Assembly: GCF_003346715.1 (NCBI RefSeq)
Contig: NZ_QQPQ01000001.1
Coordinates: forward strand, 186,001-250,000
DNA length: 64,000 bases
Direction: 5' to 3'
DNA from: Oceanispirochaeta sp. M1
GTDB lineage: Bacteria; Spirochaetota; Spirochaetia; DSM-2461
Shown: positions 54,058 to 62,840 of the stretch, piece after piece
Position numbering within the stretch: position 1 is the stretch's first letter
Layout: each line of letters opens with the position of its first letter
Position numbers and translations under genes: made by a program
Notes under the pieces: model-generated
What the model was told of the DNA's origin: nothing
Database searches by the model: none
What the model saw: only the letters and a program-made list of their open reading frames with translations

Positions 54058-55425
54058 TTATTTAAGATAGGAGAGCCAGCGTCCCTGCTGGCTGATCATC
54101 CTATCTACAAGATCCTTAAGAGGGAGAGCCTTGTTCACTACAGGATTGGCCAGGAGAGCCTGGACTACATAATCCTTATTCTCCTTAAGTATTGCTTCCG
54201 CTGTCAGGTCGTATGTTCCTGTATAGTTTCTCAGAAGAGCAGTAAACCCCTTGGGCAGTTCTCCCAGGGGATTCCCTTTTACACCCTGAGCATCTATGGT
54301 TCCGGGAACTTCTACGGCAATCCAGGAAGGGAGGTCGGCAATCAGTCCGTTATTGGGGACATTTACAGCCGACTCCAGAGCGCCGCTGTCTGTTGTAATG
54401 GCTTCCATGATGGCTACAATTCTCTCTCTGACTTCAAGGTGAATATCGGGGTCTGCCATCTCTCCCAGGCTCACTTTATAGAAATCGAAGAAATCGATGA
54501 TTCCCCTATGGTCGGCTATTTCCCAGGCCCAGCTCAGGTATTCTCCAAAATGGCTGTCCCCGGTGATGGGGAGAAGGCCATAGCTTTCCATGATGAACTT
54601 AAATAATTTTCTATCAGCCCAGGAGTATGCACTTCGCTCTATACCAAGGTCGGCACGTCCCGTAGCGCCCTCTGTGTGAACCAGTTCTCCCGTCTCTTTA
54701 TAATGATCCCACATATCGCTGTATCCGGGTTCCCCTTCAAAGAAGGCGGGGGCTTTCTCCATTATCTCAGGATAGATATCCCGGCCTGTTTTCTTATCTT
54801 TTGCTTTCAGAAGACAGCTGAAATGATTAAGTCCTCCTGATGTCAGGTCCATCTGCTCAAAGGGCATGTCCATAATAGCGGGCAGGTATCGCTCCAGAGA
54901 TGCTATTTCATGACAGAGTCCGGTGAATTTAATTCCCGGGAAGGCTCTGTGTACGGTGGTTGTGATGGCTGTCATGGGGTTGGAATAACAGAAGAGATGG
55001 GCATCGGGACAGATCTCCATTGAATCCCGGCATATCTCCAGAATCGGGGGAATTATCCTCAGAGCATGAAATACTCCTCCGGCTCCTCCGTTCTCACCGT
55101 ATACCTGGCTGATGCCGTACTGAAGAGGGGTTTTCCAGTCTTCTTCCCAGAGTTTGAAACGGTCACCAACCTCGATGGATATTATTATGAAATCGGCTCC
55201 CTTAAAAGCTTTTTTTCTATCTGTTGTGCTGTTTACCGTAAAATCCAGGTTCTCTTTCTTGATAAAGGCCTGAGCCGTATCATCAACCTTCTTAAGAGCT
55301 TCGGGATTGATATCCAGAAGGGTTATTTCGGATTTTTTGAGTATTGAACTGCAGAATATATCTCCCAGAGTACCCAGGCCGAACTGAGCGCTTCCGGCGC
55401 CGATTAAGACGATCTTTTTGTTCAT
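54058..55425 (-). CDS. Glycoside hydrolase family 4 (NAD- and Mn-dependent glycosidase)
   Basis: A 455-residue cytoplasmic glycosidase using an oxidation-elimination mechanism. The NAD site is KIVLIGAGSAQFGLGTLGDI at the start, and the metal-site loop carries GLCHEIASLERYLPAIMD near residue 175, with the Cys-His pair that in GH4 determines the enzyme class, then SGGLNHFSCLL near 200 with His. The C-terminal NNGLIADLPSWIAVEVPGTI near 345 is typical of alpha-galactosidase/alpha-glucosidase/alpha-glucuronidase members. The CHE form leaves the substrate undecided. It is divergent from a LacI regulator with a palindrome between. Confidence 0.88.
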   Translation of the reverse strand: MNKKIVLIGAGSAQFGLGTLGDIFCSSILKKSEITLLDINPEALKKVDDTAQAFIKKENLDFTVNSTTDRKKAFKGADFIIISIEVGDRFKLWEEDWKTPLQYGISQVYGENGGAGGVFHALRIIPPILEICRDSMEICPDAHLFCYSNPMTAITTTVHRAFPGIKFTGLCHEIASLERYLPAIMDMPFEQMDLTSGGLNHFSCLLKAKDKKTGRDIYPEIMEKAPAFFEGEPGYSDMWDHYKETGELVHTEGATGRADLGIERSAYSWADRKLFKFIMESYGLLPITGDSHFGEYLSWAWEIADHRGIIDFFDFYKVSLGEMADPDIHLEVRERIVAIMEAITTDSGALESAVNVPNNGLIADLPSWIAVEVPGTIDAQGVKGNPLGELPKGFTALLRNYTGTYDLTAEAILKENKDYVVQALLANPVVNKALPLKDLVDRMISQQGRWLSYLK

Positions 55426-55561
55426 TCGTTTATCTTCCTTATTTTATAAATTCATGATCATGGATCATTAATATAAATGCATATTAAGTCCGAAAAAGGC
55501 TTAGTTCAATCTGATCTACTTCAAAAAGGAAATTCTTTATGAAAAGATATGAAAAATATAG

Positions 55562-55575
55562 TGAAAATATTTTCA
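55562..55575. promoter_or_regulatory. Perfect palindrome, candidate LacI-family operator
   Basis: TGAAAATATTTTCA is a perfect 14-bp palindrome placed 42 bp before the LacI-type regulator and 137 bp before the divergent GH4 gene. A dyad of this size and symmetry suits LacI/GalR proteins, although their usual centre is CG. Confidence 0.55.
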
Positions 55576-55616
55576 TAGATGTTGACAGCTTTCAGGGTGG
55601 AGCACTAAGCTGAGGC

Positions 55617-56603
55617 ATGGGAAAGATAAATCTGAAGGATATAGCAAGACTGTCGGAAGTCAGTATTACCACAGTCAGCAGGGTGCTCAATGATCCTGAA
55701 CATGTAAATGCTGCCACCCGTGAGAGGGTATACCGTGTAATGCGTGAACTGGATTATCAGCCCGGATTTCCCAGTTTGAAGAAAGATAAACCAAGAATTC
55801 TGGCTATTGTAGTCCCTGTTCTGAATAGTGATTTCACTACGGATTTTATCATTGCCCTGGAAAAAGAACTTCATCCCTATAATATTTATCCTCTTCTGGT
55901 TCATACACAGGACGAGGCTGATCTGTCCGCATTTCTCAGTCATGATAACAGCTGGGTCACTCTGGCAGATATGGCTGTCATTATTACTATGGATATTGAT
56001 GAACGGGCACAAAGCTATCTCAAGGAGAGGGGGCTCCCTTTCGGGGCGGTTCATTCCCGATGTTCACATACATTTTCTGTGATGAATAATAACTATCTTG
56101 GCGGCTATGATGCCGCAGGGCATCTGTGGAACAAGGGATATAGGAAGATAGGGGTTGTCCGTTGGAGCGGGGAGACTGTGAGTTTTCAGGATGATCGTCT
56201 TACAGGCTTTTACAGGAAACTGGATGAGCTTGGAATCCCCAGACAGGACATTCCCGAGGAAGAGAGCAGTCTGACCATAGCCGGCGGCGCGGGTGCCACT
56301 CGACGGATCCTGAAGGATCATGACTGTGAGGCTCTGTTCTACACCTCAGATACAATGGCCATCGGGGGGATTGAATACTGTCATAAGAATAAAATCGCCA
56401 TCCCCGATGATCTGGCACTCATGGGTTTTGATGATATCAGAATGGCCGCTTCACTGAATCTGACCACCATGAAGCAGTTCATTCCGGCAAAGGCCAGGGC
56501 TATTGCGGATTATCTTGTGAACCGAAGCAGGATGAACCCTCCTCCTGAATATCCTGAAGAGATGACCATCACTCCTGTTCTGGTTGAACGGCAGACCACA
56601 TGA
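55617..56603 (+). CDS. LacI/GalR-family transcriptional regulator
   Basis: A 328-residue repressor. The N-terminal HTH and hinge read INLKDIARLSEVSITTVSRV followed by LNDPEHVNAATRERV, all standard for LacI proteins. The sugar-binding core has the usual ending MGFDDIRMAASLNLTTMKQ near residue 265. It probably controls the divergent GH4 gene and itself through the palindrome upstream. The inducer is likely the sugar released by GH4; identity unknown. Confidence 0.93.
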   Translation: MGKINLKDIARLSEVSITTVSRVLNDPEHVNAATRERVYRVMRELDYQPGFPSLKKDKPRILAIVVPVLNSDFTTDFIIALEKELHPYNIYPLLVHTQDEADLSAFLSHDNSWVTLADMAVIITMDIDERAQSYLKERGLPFGAVHSRCSHTFSVMNNNYLGGYDAAGHLWNKGYRKIGVVRWSGETVSFQDDRLTGFYRKLDELGIPRQDIPEEESSLTIAGGAGATRRILKDHDCEALFYTSDTMAIGGIEYCHKNKIAIPDDLALMGFDDIRMAASLNLTTMKQFIPAKARAIADYLVNRSRMNPPPEYPEEMTITPVLVERQTT

Positions 56604-56607
56604 TGAT

Positions 56608-59013
56608 TCAGAGGGCATCCAGTATTCTGACAGTACCTTCTCTCCCGTCAATTTCAATCTCTGTTCCATCTTTAAAGAGCTGTGTAGCAGAATTTATATT
56701 GGTAACAAGAGGGAGTCCATACTCCCTGGCGATGACTGACCCGTGGGACAGGGCACTGCCTATCTCGGTTATCATACCAGCTGCAATACTGTAGAAGGGG
56801 GTCCATCCGATATCTGTCAGCGGGGCAACCATAATCTCTCCCTGTTTCAGTCGGCTTGCATCGGTAGCGGTTTTTACAATGCGTACCCTGCCTCTTATTC
56901 TTCCCACACTCACGGGTGTTCCTGTAAGCAGTTTTGAAGTATCCAGATCTTCTTTCACTGTTGCCTGGAGAACTTCTCCTCTCCATATCTCGGGGAGTTC
57001 ATACAATGCCTGTTCCTTCAAAAGCCGGCGTCTTATTTCGGCTTTTTTGATCAGAACCTGAGGATTTTTCGTAAAGAGGATTTTCAACTCGTTCTGTGTG
57101 AAAAAATAGATCAGGTCTTCATCAGGGATAATTCCTGCTTCGGACATGAGAGCGGCAATTCTGCGTATCTCCCTTTTAAAGAAATACTGGATACGGATAC
57201 TGTGTGACTTGGACATCTCCCGTTCCCTGACTGCCATGCGGCTTTTTTTCAGAGCCCAGGCTGCAGATTTTCTGGCAGATCCTTCTGGAAAGCCTGAAAG
57301 GAAATTCTCCAGAGGAAAGGGGGGCAGTTTCTGCTTCTCCGCCCCAGCTTCTCTTATTTTCACCATCTCCCGGAGATTGGAGATAATCTGCCCGGGTTCC
57401 TCCTCCCAGCCCCGTGAACGGAACTCCGCCTCCCGGATGCAGCGGTGACCATGGCGCAGTATAAAGGCCCTGTACAGTTCAGCCGCTTTTTCTTCGGAAG
57501 ACTCAAACCATTTCCGGGCGGCCTCATCATCCCAGGAGCTGGAAAAATCTCTGCTTCCGCCTGATTTATAAAGTTCTTCACAGATGGTCTCCAGATCGGC
57601 TACAGCCTGAGCACTCTCAACACCTTCCACCCGGCTTAACAGATGGGAGAGAAGGGAGTCATTCACTTCCAGTTCGGGATTACTCTTTTTCAGAATATTT
57701 GTGAGCAGTGAGTTGGCAAAGCCGGAATGTGCACTGATCAGCATGTGAAGGGCATATCCCTTATTCATGAGAGGCAGTTTTGAAATCCATTCCTCTATTG
57801 CTCTTTGAGGATTACTATCTTTGCTGAAAAGCACTGAATCCTGAAGTTTACTCAGCTGCTTCAGATACTTTTTATGCTTTCCCATGGTTGAGAAATATTT
57901 AAGGGCATTGAAGACCTGCTGAGGCATAGGAGCCACCGGATGGGGGAGGGGGTCATCAATGGTTTTTCCCAGAATATTCATCTCAATGTTTTCTTTACTG
58001 GCTCCCGCAATACGCCCTGCCATACCGTAGATTGAGGTGAAATTGAAAATAAGATGATTGGAAAAGGATACCACAAAGGGTCTGTCCTTATTACCCTTAT
58101 GAATCCCTCCGCTGGATTTATAGAGGACCCGCATGGCGTGCTCTATGCCTGGTGCAAAACAGTCCCTGGTGAGGGGTGTCACGGCGCCGGGAATCATCTC
58201 TCCGATATTACAGCGGGTGAAGATCTCATCCCTGGAGCGCACTGTGTAATCGAATTCCTTCAGGGAGGGTAGATCTTCAGTTGTTATGGGTCTGGACTGG
58301 AGCCAGTAGAATATCCCCTCTTTGTCGATGCACCACTCCATATCCTGGGGGCAGTTCTCTTTTTCTGCAAATAGAAGGGCTTCCCCCGCAATCTGACGGA
58401 TCATTTCTACACAGGGATACTCCTGTGTCTCTGGATTATCAATACTGAGGATATCACCTTTTTTGTTCAGCTGTATCCGGACGGCAGCCCTTCGGCCGCT
58501 GACCAGTTCTTCACCCCCGCCCTGTACTGATTCCAGTATCATCTCATCTTTTCCGGAATTCAGGGGGGCATCTGTAAAGATTACTCCTGCGAAACGGGGG
58601 GCGATCATCTTCTGTATAACCACATTCATACGGGGACCTTCCCCGTTCGCTCCATGTGATTCTCTGTAATGTGATGCACGGCTGTTATTCAGTGATGCCC
58701 TACAGGTTTCAACCGCCTCAATCAGCATCTCCACCGAGTCTATGTCCAGTATTGATTCATACTGCCCGGCGGCGGACCAGTTCCTTCCATCTTCATCGCT
58801 GGCTGATGAACGGGCCGCCACAGTTTTGCTGTTCAGTGCGTTCCACGCCTCTCTGATAAGGGATGCTTCTGTGATGCCGGGATCAGCAGTGAGTACATAA
58901 GCTGGGGGGACATTCAGGGAGGCCTGTATCAGTCGATGAAGTCCTGCGGCTTTTCCACCGGCTCCCATGCACTCTTTATCGTTGATGTTCAGTAACTTTA
59001 TTGAATTATCCAT
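56608..59013 (-). CDS. PEP synthase / rifampicin phosphotransferase-like enzyme
   Basis: An 801-residue ATP-grasp plus swivelling-His enzyme. The N-terminal PPDK-type ATP domain has TVAARSSASDEDGRNWSAAG near residue 83, QKMIAPRFAGVIFTDAP near 150 and DMEWCIDKEGIFYWLQSRPI near 222. The C-terminal phospho-His domain is GSALSHGSVIAREYGLPLVT near 760-780. The middle (about 250-690) is unlike the PEP-binding TIM barrel of true PEP synthase, so it belongs with rifampicin-phosphotransferase-type proteins, which move a phosphate from ATP to a hydroxyl group of a small molecule. The exact acceptor is unknown. It converges with lacI (4-bp gap) and has a leader hairpin. Confidence 0.85.
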   Translation of the reverse strand: MDNSIKLLNINDKECMGAGGKAAGLHRLIQASLNVPPAYVLTADPGITEASLIREAWNALNSKTVAARSSASDEDGRNWSAAGQYESILDIDSVEMLIEAVETCRASLNNSRASHYRESHGANGEGPRMNVVIQKMIAPRFAGVIFTDAPLNSGKDEMILESVQGGGEELVSGRRAAVRIQLNKKGDILSIDNPETQEYPCVEMIRQIAGEALLFAEKENCPQDMEWCIDKEGIFYWLQSRPITTEDLPSLKEFDYTVRSRDEIFTRCNIGEMIPGAVTPLTRDCFAPGIEHAMRVLYKSSGGIHKGNKDRPFVVSFSNHLIFNFTSIYGMAGRIAGASKENIEMNILGKTIDDPLPHPVAPMPQQVFNALKYFSTMGKHKKYLKQLSKLQDSVLFSKDSNPQRAIEEWISKLPLMNKGYALHMLISAHSGFANSLLTNILKKSNPELEVNDSLLSHLLSRVEGVESAQAVADLETICEELYKSGGSRDFSSSWDDEAARKWFESSEEKAAELYRAFILRHGHRCIREAEFRSRGWEEEPGQIISNLREMVKIREAGAEKQKLPPFPLENFLSGFPEGSARKSAAWALKKSRMAVREREMSKSHSIRIQYFFKREIRRIAALMSEAGIIPDEDLIYFFTQNELKILFTKNPQVLIKKAEIRRRLLKEQALYELPEIWRGEVLQATVKEDLDTSKLLTGTPVSVGRIRGRVRIVKTATDASRLKQGEIMVAPLTDIGWTPFYSIAAGMITEIGSALSHGSVIAREYGLPLVTNINSATQLFKDGTEIEIDGREGTVRILDAL

Positions 59014-59042
59014 TTCTGATTTATCTTGTTCCTGATAAAAAT

Positions 59043-59081
59043 CGGACAGAGTCGGTATAGGGGCATTCCGTACTCTGTCCG
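59043..59081 (-). promoter_or_regulatory. Leader hairpin with T-run, possible attenuator of the Rph-like gene
   Basis: On the minus strand a perfect 10-bp stem CGGACAGAGT/ACTCTGTCCG with a 19-nt loop is followed by ATTTTTAT, about 30 bp before the start codon at 59013. It looks like an intrinsic terminator located inside the 5' leader. Confidence 0.55.
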
Positions 59082-59270
59082 CGTCGATAAAAGGGATATT
59101 CCCTTCCTGGTTTTCATAAAAACTGTAAATATGTGAAATGCATTAATAGTCTATCATTCATATAACAAAGGCGTAAAGAGAAACTGTTACTCCGCTTTTG
59201 AAAAAAAAACAGATTTTTATCAGTACTTTCTGCTGTTGACCATAAGCCTGTTCTTATATGAAATAAGGCT

Positions 59271-60218
59271 ATGGATCATATGGAATATGAGAATTGCCGT
59301 TTATGCGGACGTGAATGCGGAGTCAACAGGACTGAAGAAATAGCTTATTGTGGAAGCAGTGACAAAATAAAACTGGCCTGGGCCGGGCTCCATTTCGGTG
59401 AGGAACCGCCCATTGTGGGGAAGGGTGGAAGCGGTACGGTCTTTTTCAGCGGCTGTACTCTGGGCTGTCCCTTTTGTCAGAACTATCAGATAAGCAGACA
59501 GGGAATGGGCCGGGAGATAGATGATGAGGAATTCCTTGTCATTGCACGCAGATTGAAGGGGGAGGGGGCTGAGAACCTGAATCTGGTTACACCTTCTCAT
59601 TTCATCCCTTCACTGAGTAGGGTTCTTCCTGTTCTGCGGAAAGAGGGCTTTCCCATAGTCTGGAATTCATCGGGGCAGGAAAGTGCAGAAGCCCTGGGGG
59701 CAGTCTTTCCTCATGTAGATATTTTTCTTCCCGATCTGAAGACCCTCAGCAGTGATACCGCAGCTGAGTATTATAATTTTAAGAAATATCCTTCCATTGT
59801 AGAGCCTGCAATACGGGAGATGGTGAAACAGCGCCCCCTCTCCTTTGATGAGAAGGGAGTCATGAAGCGGGGGGTGCTTGTACGGCATCTTGTACTGCCG
59901 GGAGAGCTGGATTCTACAGAAGAGGTTCTTCGGTGGTTCAGTAAAAATCTCAAGGGCCGTGCTCTGCTCTCGATTATGAGCCAGTATACCCCGGTTGTCA
60001 GTCCCGATTATCCTGACCCCAGCCCCTCACGCTATCTTTCTGAAACCGAGTATGACCGTGTTATTGATATGCTGCACCGTTATGATCTTGAGGATGGATT
60101 TATTCAGGAGTGGATTACCGGCAGCGATTGGCTTCCGGATTTCAATAGGACTAACCCCTTTTCATCCGATCTTTCCAGGGCGCTCTGGCATTGGAAAGAC
60201 GGATTTCTGGGAGAGTGA
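59271..60218 (+). CDS. PflA-like radical SAM protein
   Basis: A 315-residue radical SAM enzyme of the putative pyruvate formate-lyase-activating-like group. The N-terminus has a Cys motif CRLCGRECGVNR near residue 8, then the radical SAM cluster motif FFSGCTLGCPFCQNYQIS near 62 (CxxxCxxC). NLVTPSHFIPSLSRVL near 105 and WNSSGQESAE near 128 are typical of this subgroup, and HVDIFLPDLKT near 148 follows. It is not a classical PflA, as no glycyl-radical enzyme is adjacent; its target is unknown. Start at 59271 or 59280 (in-frame ATG). Confidence 0.88.
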   Translation: MDHMEYENCRLCGRECGVNRTEEIAYCGSSDKIKLAWAGLHFGEEPPIVGKGGSGTVFFSGCTLGCPFCQNYQISRQGMGREIDDEEFLVIARRLKGEGAENLNLVTPSHFIPSLSRVLPVLRKEGFPIVWNSSGQESAEALGAVFPHVDIFLPDLKTLSSDTAAEYYNFKKYPSIVEPAIREMVKQRPLSFDEKGVMKRGVLVRHLVLPGELDSTEEVLRWFSKNLKGRALLSIMSQYTPVVSPDYPDPSPSRYLSETEYDRVIDMLHRYDLEDGFIQEWITGSDWLPDFNRTNPFSSDLSRALWHWKDGFLGE

Positions 60219-60226
60219 TATGAGAT

Positions 60227-60256
60227 GAATCAGAGTGGACTCAGTCTCTCTGATTC
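60227..60256. terminator. Stem-loop between convergent genes, possible bidirectional terminator
   Basis: GAATCAGAG (60227-60235) and CTCTGATTC (60248-60256) make a perfect 9-bp stem with a 12-nt loop. It fills the gap between the radical SAM stop and the UMP-kinase-like stop. The following pyrimidine run is short. Confidence 0.5.
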
Positions 60257-60952
60257 TTATTCCGGACCTATGATTGTTCCGGTAAAATCTTTGCCGTAGA
60301 ATATGTTTTTCAGATTCTCCAGGTCTCTGCCGTCGGCGGCAATTACCTTGAGTTTCATTTCTCTGGCCTTTTTAGTCGCCACGGGGTCAAAGGGAGTATT
60401 CTTTCCGGGTGTCCAGGTATGGCCGCACATCTTCTGATATTCTTCCCAGCTCAGACTGTCCAGAGGAAGGGCTGCGGGATCAAGGTTGGGATCAGCGGAA
60501 TACACTTTTTTTATGTTTGAAAGATTCAGTATTGTTGAAGCCTTGAAGTTCTCTGCAAGAAGTACTGCATCGTAATCAGTGGAGAATCCGGGTTTCCATC
60601 CGGCTGCTACCAGAACTCTTCCTGTCATGCTTTTTACCTTTGTAGGATCAGTGACAACAGGGTCCTGGCAATCGGATCCCATAAGGGCTTTCATCAGCTG
60701 TGCATTCAGTCTTGTGGCCATGATACCTATCCAGTCCAGTTCGGATTCGGAAGCAGAGGAATCTGTCTCTTTATAAGCTGTCTGATATTTTCTGGCAGGA
60801 GCACCTCCTCCGATTATAAGGATCAGCTTTCTACTCTTATCTTCATTAAGCCATCCCTTCAGGAAGTCTCTCATTTTTTTCAGAAAATCGGTTTTGATCA
60901 CCTCGGGGGCAACTATTGAACCGCCTAAATCAAGTATCTGTATATTTTCCAC
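60257..60952 (-). CDS. Amino-acid-kinase-fold protein resembling archaeal-type UMP kinase
   Basis: A 231-residue member of the amino acid kinase superfamily. The start ILDLGGSIVAPEVIKTDFL has the GGS phosphate loop near residue 10, followed by LILIIGGGAPARKYQTAYKE near 45, the central MATRLNAQLMKALMG near 78, a GWKPGFSTDYDAVLLAEN segment near 118, and KKVYSADPNLDPAA near 146. That order matches archaeal-type PyrH, which also resembles molybdenum storage proteins. It probably phosphorylates UMP, but another bacterial-type PyrH may exist elsewhere in the genome. It is divergent from lolA. Confidence 0.78.
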   Translation of the reverse strand: MENIQILDLGGSIVAPEVIKTDFLKKMRDFLKGWLNEDKSRKLILIIGGGAPARKYQTAYKETDSSASESELDWIGIMATRLNAQLMKALMGSDCQDPVVTDPTKVKSMTGRVLVAAGWKPGFSTDYDAVLLAENFKASTILNLSNIKKVYSADPNLDPAALPLDSLSWEEYQKMCGHTWTPGKNTPFDPVATKKAREMKLKVIAADGRDLENLKNIFYGKDFTGTIIGPE

Positions 60953-61091
60953 AGTAATCCTCCGGTTTTTAGGTCTTTTATGGCTGATATCTTAAGGTTT
61001 CATCGCAGATATGGGAAGAGCAGTACAGTTCTCTGTGAGAAATGCCTCTTACCTTGACAGCTCCCCGTCTCATCGGGGTATATTACAGTGT

Positions 61092-61763
61092 ATGAGAAGA
61101 ATAATTATCGGGCTTTTTCTGCTTATAATAGGAGCAGGTTTCATAGCAGCCCAGGAAACGGCTGAAAAATATTTTGATAGAATATCTGACTATTACGGAA
61201 GTATCCGTGATTATGAGGGTGATCTTGTTATCACCCGTGGAGATATGGAGCAGGTTGCCCATATTTCCTATAAGAATCCCAATAAAATGAGGCTTGATTT
61301 TTCTGTCCCCGAAGGGCAGGTTCTTAATGTGAATGATGAGAACCTTGAACTCTATATTCCTGAGTACAGGGTCTCCTTTGTTCAACCCCTTAAGAACCGC
61401 TCTGATTCCACATTGGCTGGAATGGCAAATTCCCAGGGACTTGAATTGATGAAACGGAACTACAGTATCGGTTATGTTACCGATCCTGATCCTGTTCCTC
61501 TGGACGAAGGTTCTGAAGAGATGGTCGTCAAACTGAAACTACACTGGCGTTCTTCCAGTGAGGGATTCAGAGAACTTTATATAGCCATAGGCCAGAATAA
61601 TCTGATCAGGCGGATTGAAGGTGTAACAACTTCAATGGAAAGTATTATTTTTGACTTTACAAATCTACAGACTAACAAGGACATCCCTGATGCCCGTTTT
61701 GATTACAAAAGTCCGCCTGAAGGGAATTCTATTGAGAACTTTCTTTTTGAACCGGAAAACTGA
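61092..61763 (+). CDS. lolA: Outer-membrane lipoprotein carrier protein LolA-like
   Basis: The frame opens at 61011 but ATG 61092 gives a proper signal peptide (IIGLFLLIIGAGFIAAQ), leaving 223 residues. The LolA fold is suggested by the start KYFDRISDYYGSIRDYEGDL, the HISYKNPNKMRLDFSVPEGQ segment near residue 52 and VLNVNDENLELYIPEYR near 73. It would carry lipoproteins across the periplasm, supporting a diderm host with outer-membrane lipoproteins. It is followed 6 bp later by rodZ. Confidence 0.82.
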   Translation: MRRIIIGLFLLIIGAGFIAAQETAEKYFDRISDYYGSIRDYEGDLVITRGDMEQVAHISYKNPNKMRLDFSVPEGQVLNVNDENLELYIPEYRVSFVQPLKNRSDSTLAGMANSQGLELMKRNYSIGYVTDPDPVPLDEGSEEMVVKLKLHWRSSSEGFRELYIAIGQNNLIRRIEGVTTSMESIIFDFTNLQTNKDIPDARFDYKSPPEGNSIENFLFEPEN

Positions 61764-61769
61764 GGCCAT

Positions 61770-62840
61770 ATGAAATCCATCGGTGAAACACTAAGAGAAG
61801 CCCGCGAAACCAAAGGGGCATCTATAAAACAGATCTCACAGGACAGCAATATCTCGAGAGAGTATCTGACTGCTCTGGAAGAGGAAGATTTTGATATTTT
61901 CCCTGCGGAGACTTACCTCCTCGGTTTTTTAAGAAATTATTCAGAATATCTGGGCCTTGATACGGAGAAATCCGTTGCCCTTTATAGAAACTATAAGATC
62001 AGTGAAGAACCTGCCCCTCTTGAAGAGCTGGTAGGGCAGACAAATCATCACAATGTTCCTGTCAGAATGGTGGTGATTATCATCTTTCTGGCAATTCTTG
62101 TGATTGGCGGAGGCTGGTTCGGCTACAAGTCTTTTATTAAAGACAGACCTGTAGCAGAGGAACCTGTTCCTGCCCGTGATGCTGTTCAGTACCGTCTGGA
62201 TAAGAGTGAAGCTCAGTGGAACCTGCTGACTGATGATGAGATTCTTATCTCTTATGAAAGCGGTGAGCTCCATATGTCTGTTGCTCTGAAGGGGAATAAA
62301 CTGTCCATTCGTCCGGTCGGCGGTGGAAGTGAACTGGTTCTGTCGGCAGGAGACGAGAAGATTCTCCCCGGTGGAGAAGGTATTCCCGTTATCGGTTTCA
62401 GACTGAGTTCTATCGGTGAGGGCGGTGCCCTGCTGACAGTTCAGCGAACCGATGTGACTGTTGTCAGAGAAGCAGTGGAGAGTCAGACTGAAGCTCCTGC
62501 GGCGCTTCCGACTCGAGAAGGCAGAGATAAAATCCTTCTTGAAAACAGAATCGTTCCCGAGGATTTTACCCTCAATGCCCTTTTCAGCGGTTATTGTCTG
62601 TTCCGTTATCAGGCTGATAATGGTGAAGTTGTTGAAAAATTCTACCGTGATGGAGACCGAATCCGTCTGGATGTTTCCGAATCCCTTTTATTAGGTCTAT
62701 CTTCTGGAGCCGCGGTTATTATAAAAATTTCAGGTGTTAATGTGGTTCCCGGTAAAGCCGGTGAAGTAGCAGTAAAATTTATACAGTGGGTGAAGAATGA
62801 TGAAGGAAAATACAACCTCGTCCTCTTCCCTGTCCAATAA
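61770..62840 (+). CDS. rodZ: RodZ-like HTH membrane protein
   Basis: A 356-residue cytoskeletal anchor. The N-terminal HTH-25 domain reads LREARETKGASIKQISQDSN then ISREYLTALEEEDFDIFPAE, followed by TYLLGFLRNYSEYLGLD. A single membrane segment (RMVVIIIFLAILVIGGGWFG) is near residue 98-117, and a periplasmic DUF4115-like beta domain follows. RodZ links MreB to the cell envelope. Its last 44 bp overlap the start of rimO, implying coupled expression. Confidence 0.88.
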   Translation: MKSIGETLREARETKGASIKQISQDSNISREYLTALEEEDFDIFPAETYLLGFLRNYSEYLGLDTEKSVALYRNYKISEEPAPLEELVGQTNHHNVPVRMVVIIIFLAILVIGGGWFGYKSFIKDRPVAEEPVPARDAVQYRLDKSEAQWNLLTDDEILISYESGELHMSVALKGNKLSIRPVGGGSELVLSAGDEKILPGGEGIPVIGFRLSSIGEGGALLTVQRTDVTVVREAVESQTEAPAALPTREGRDKILLENRIVPEDFTLNALFSGYCLFRYQADNGEVVEKFYRDGDRIRLDVSESLLLGLSSGAAVIIKISGVNVVPGKAGEVAVKFIQWVKNDEGKYNLVLFPVQ

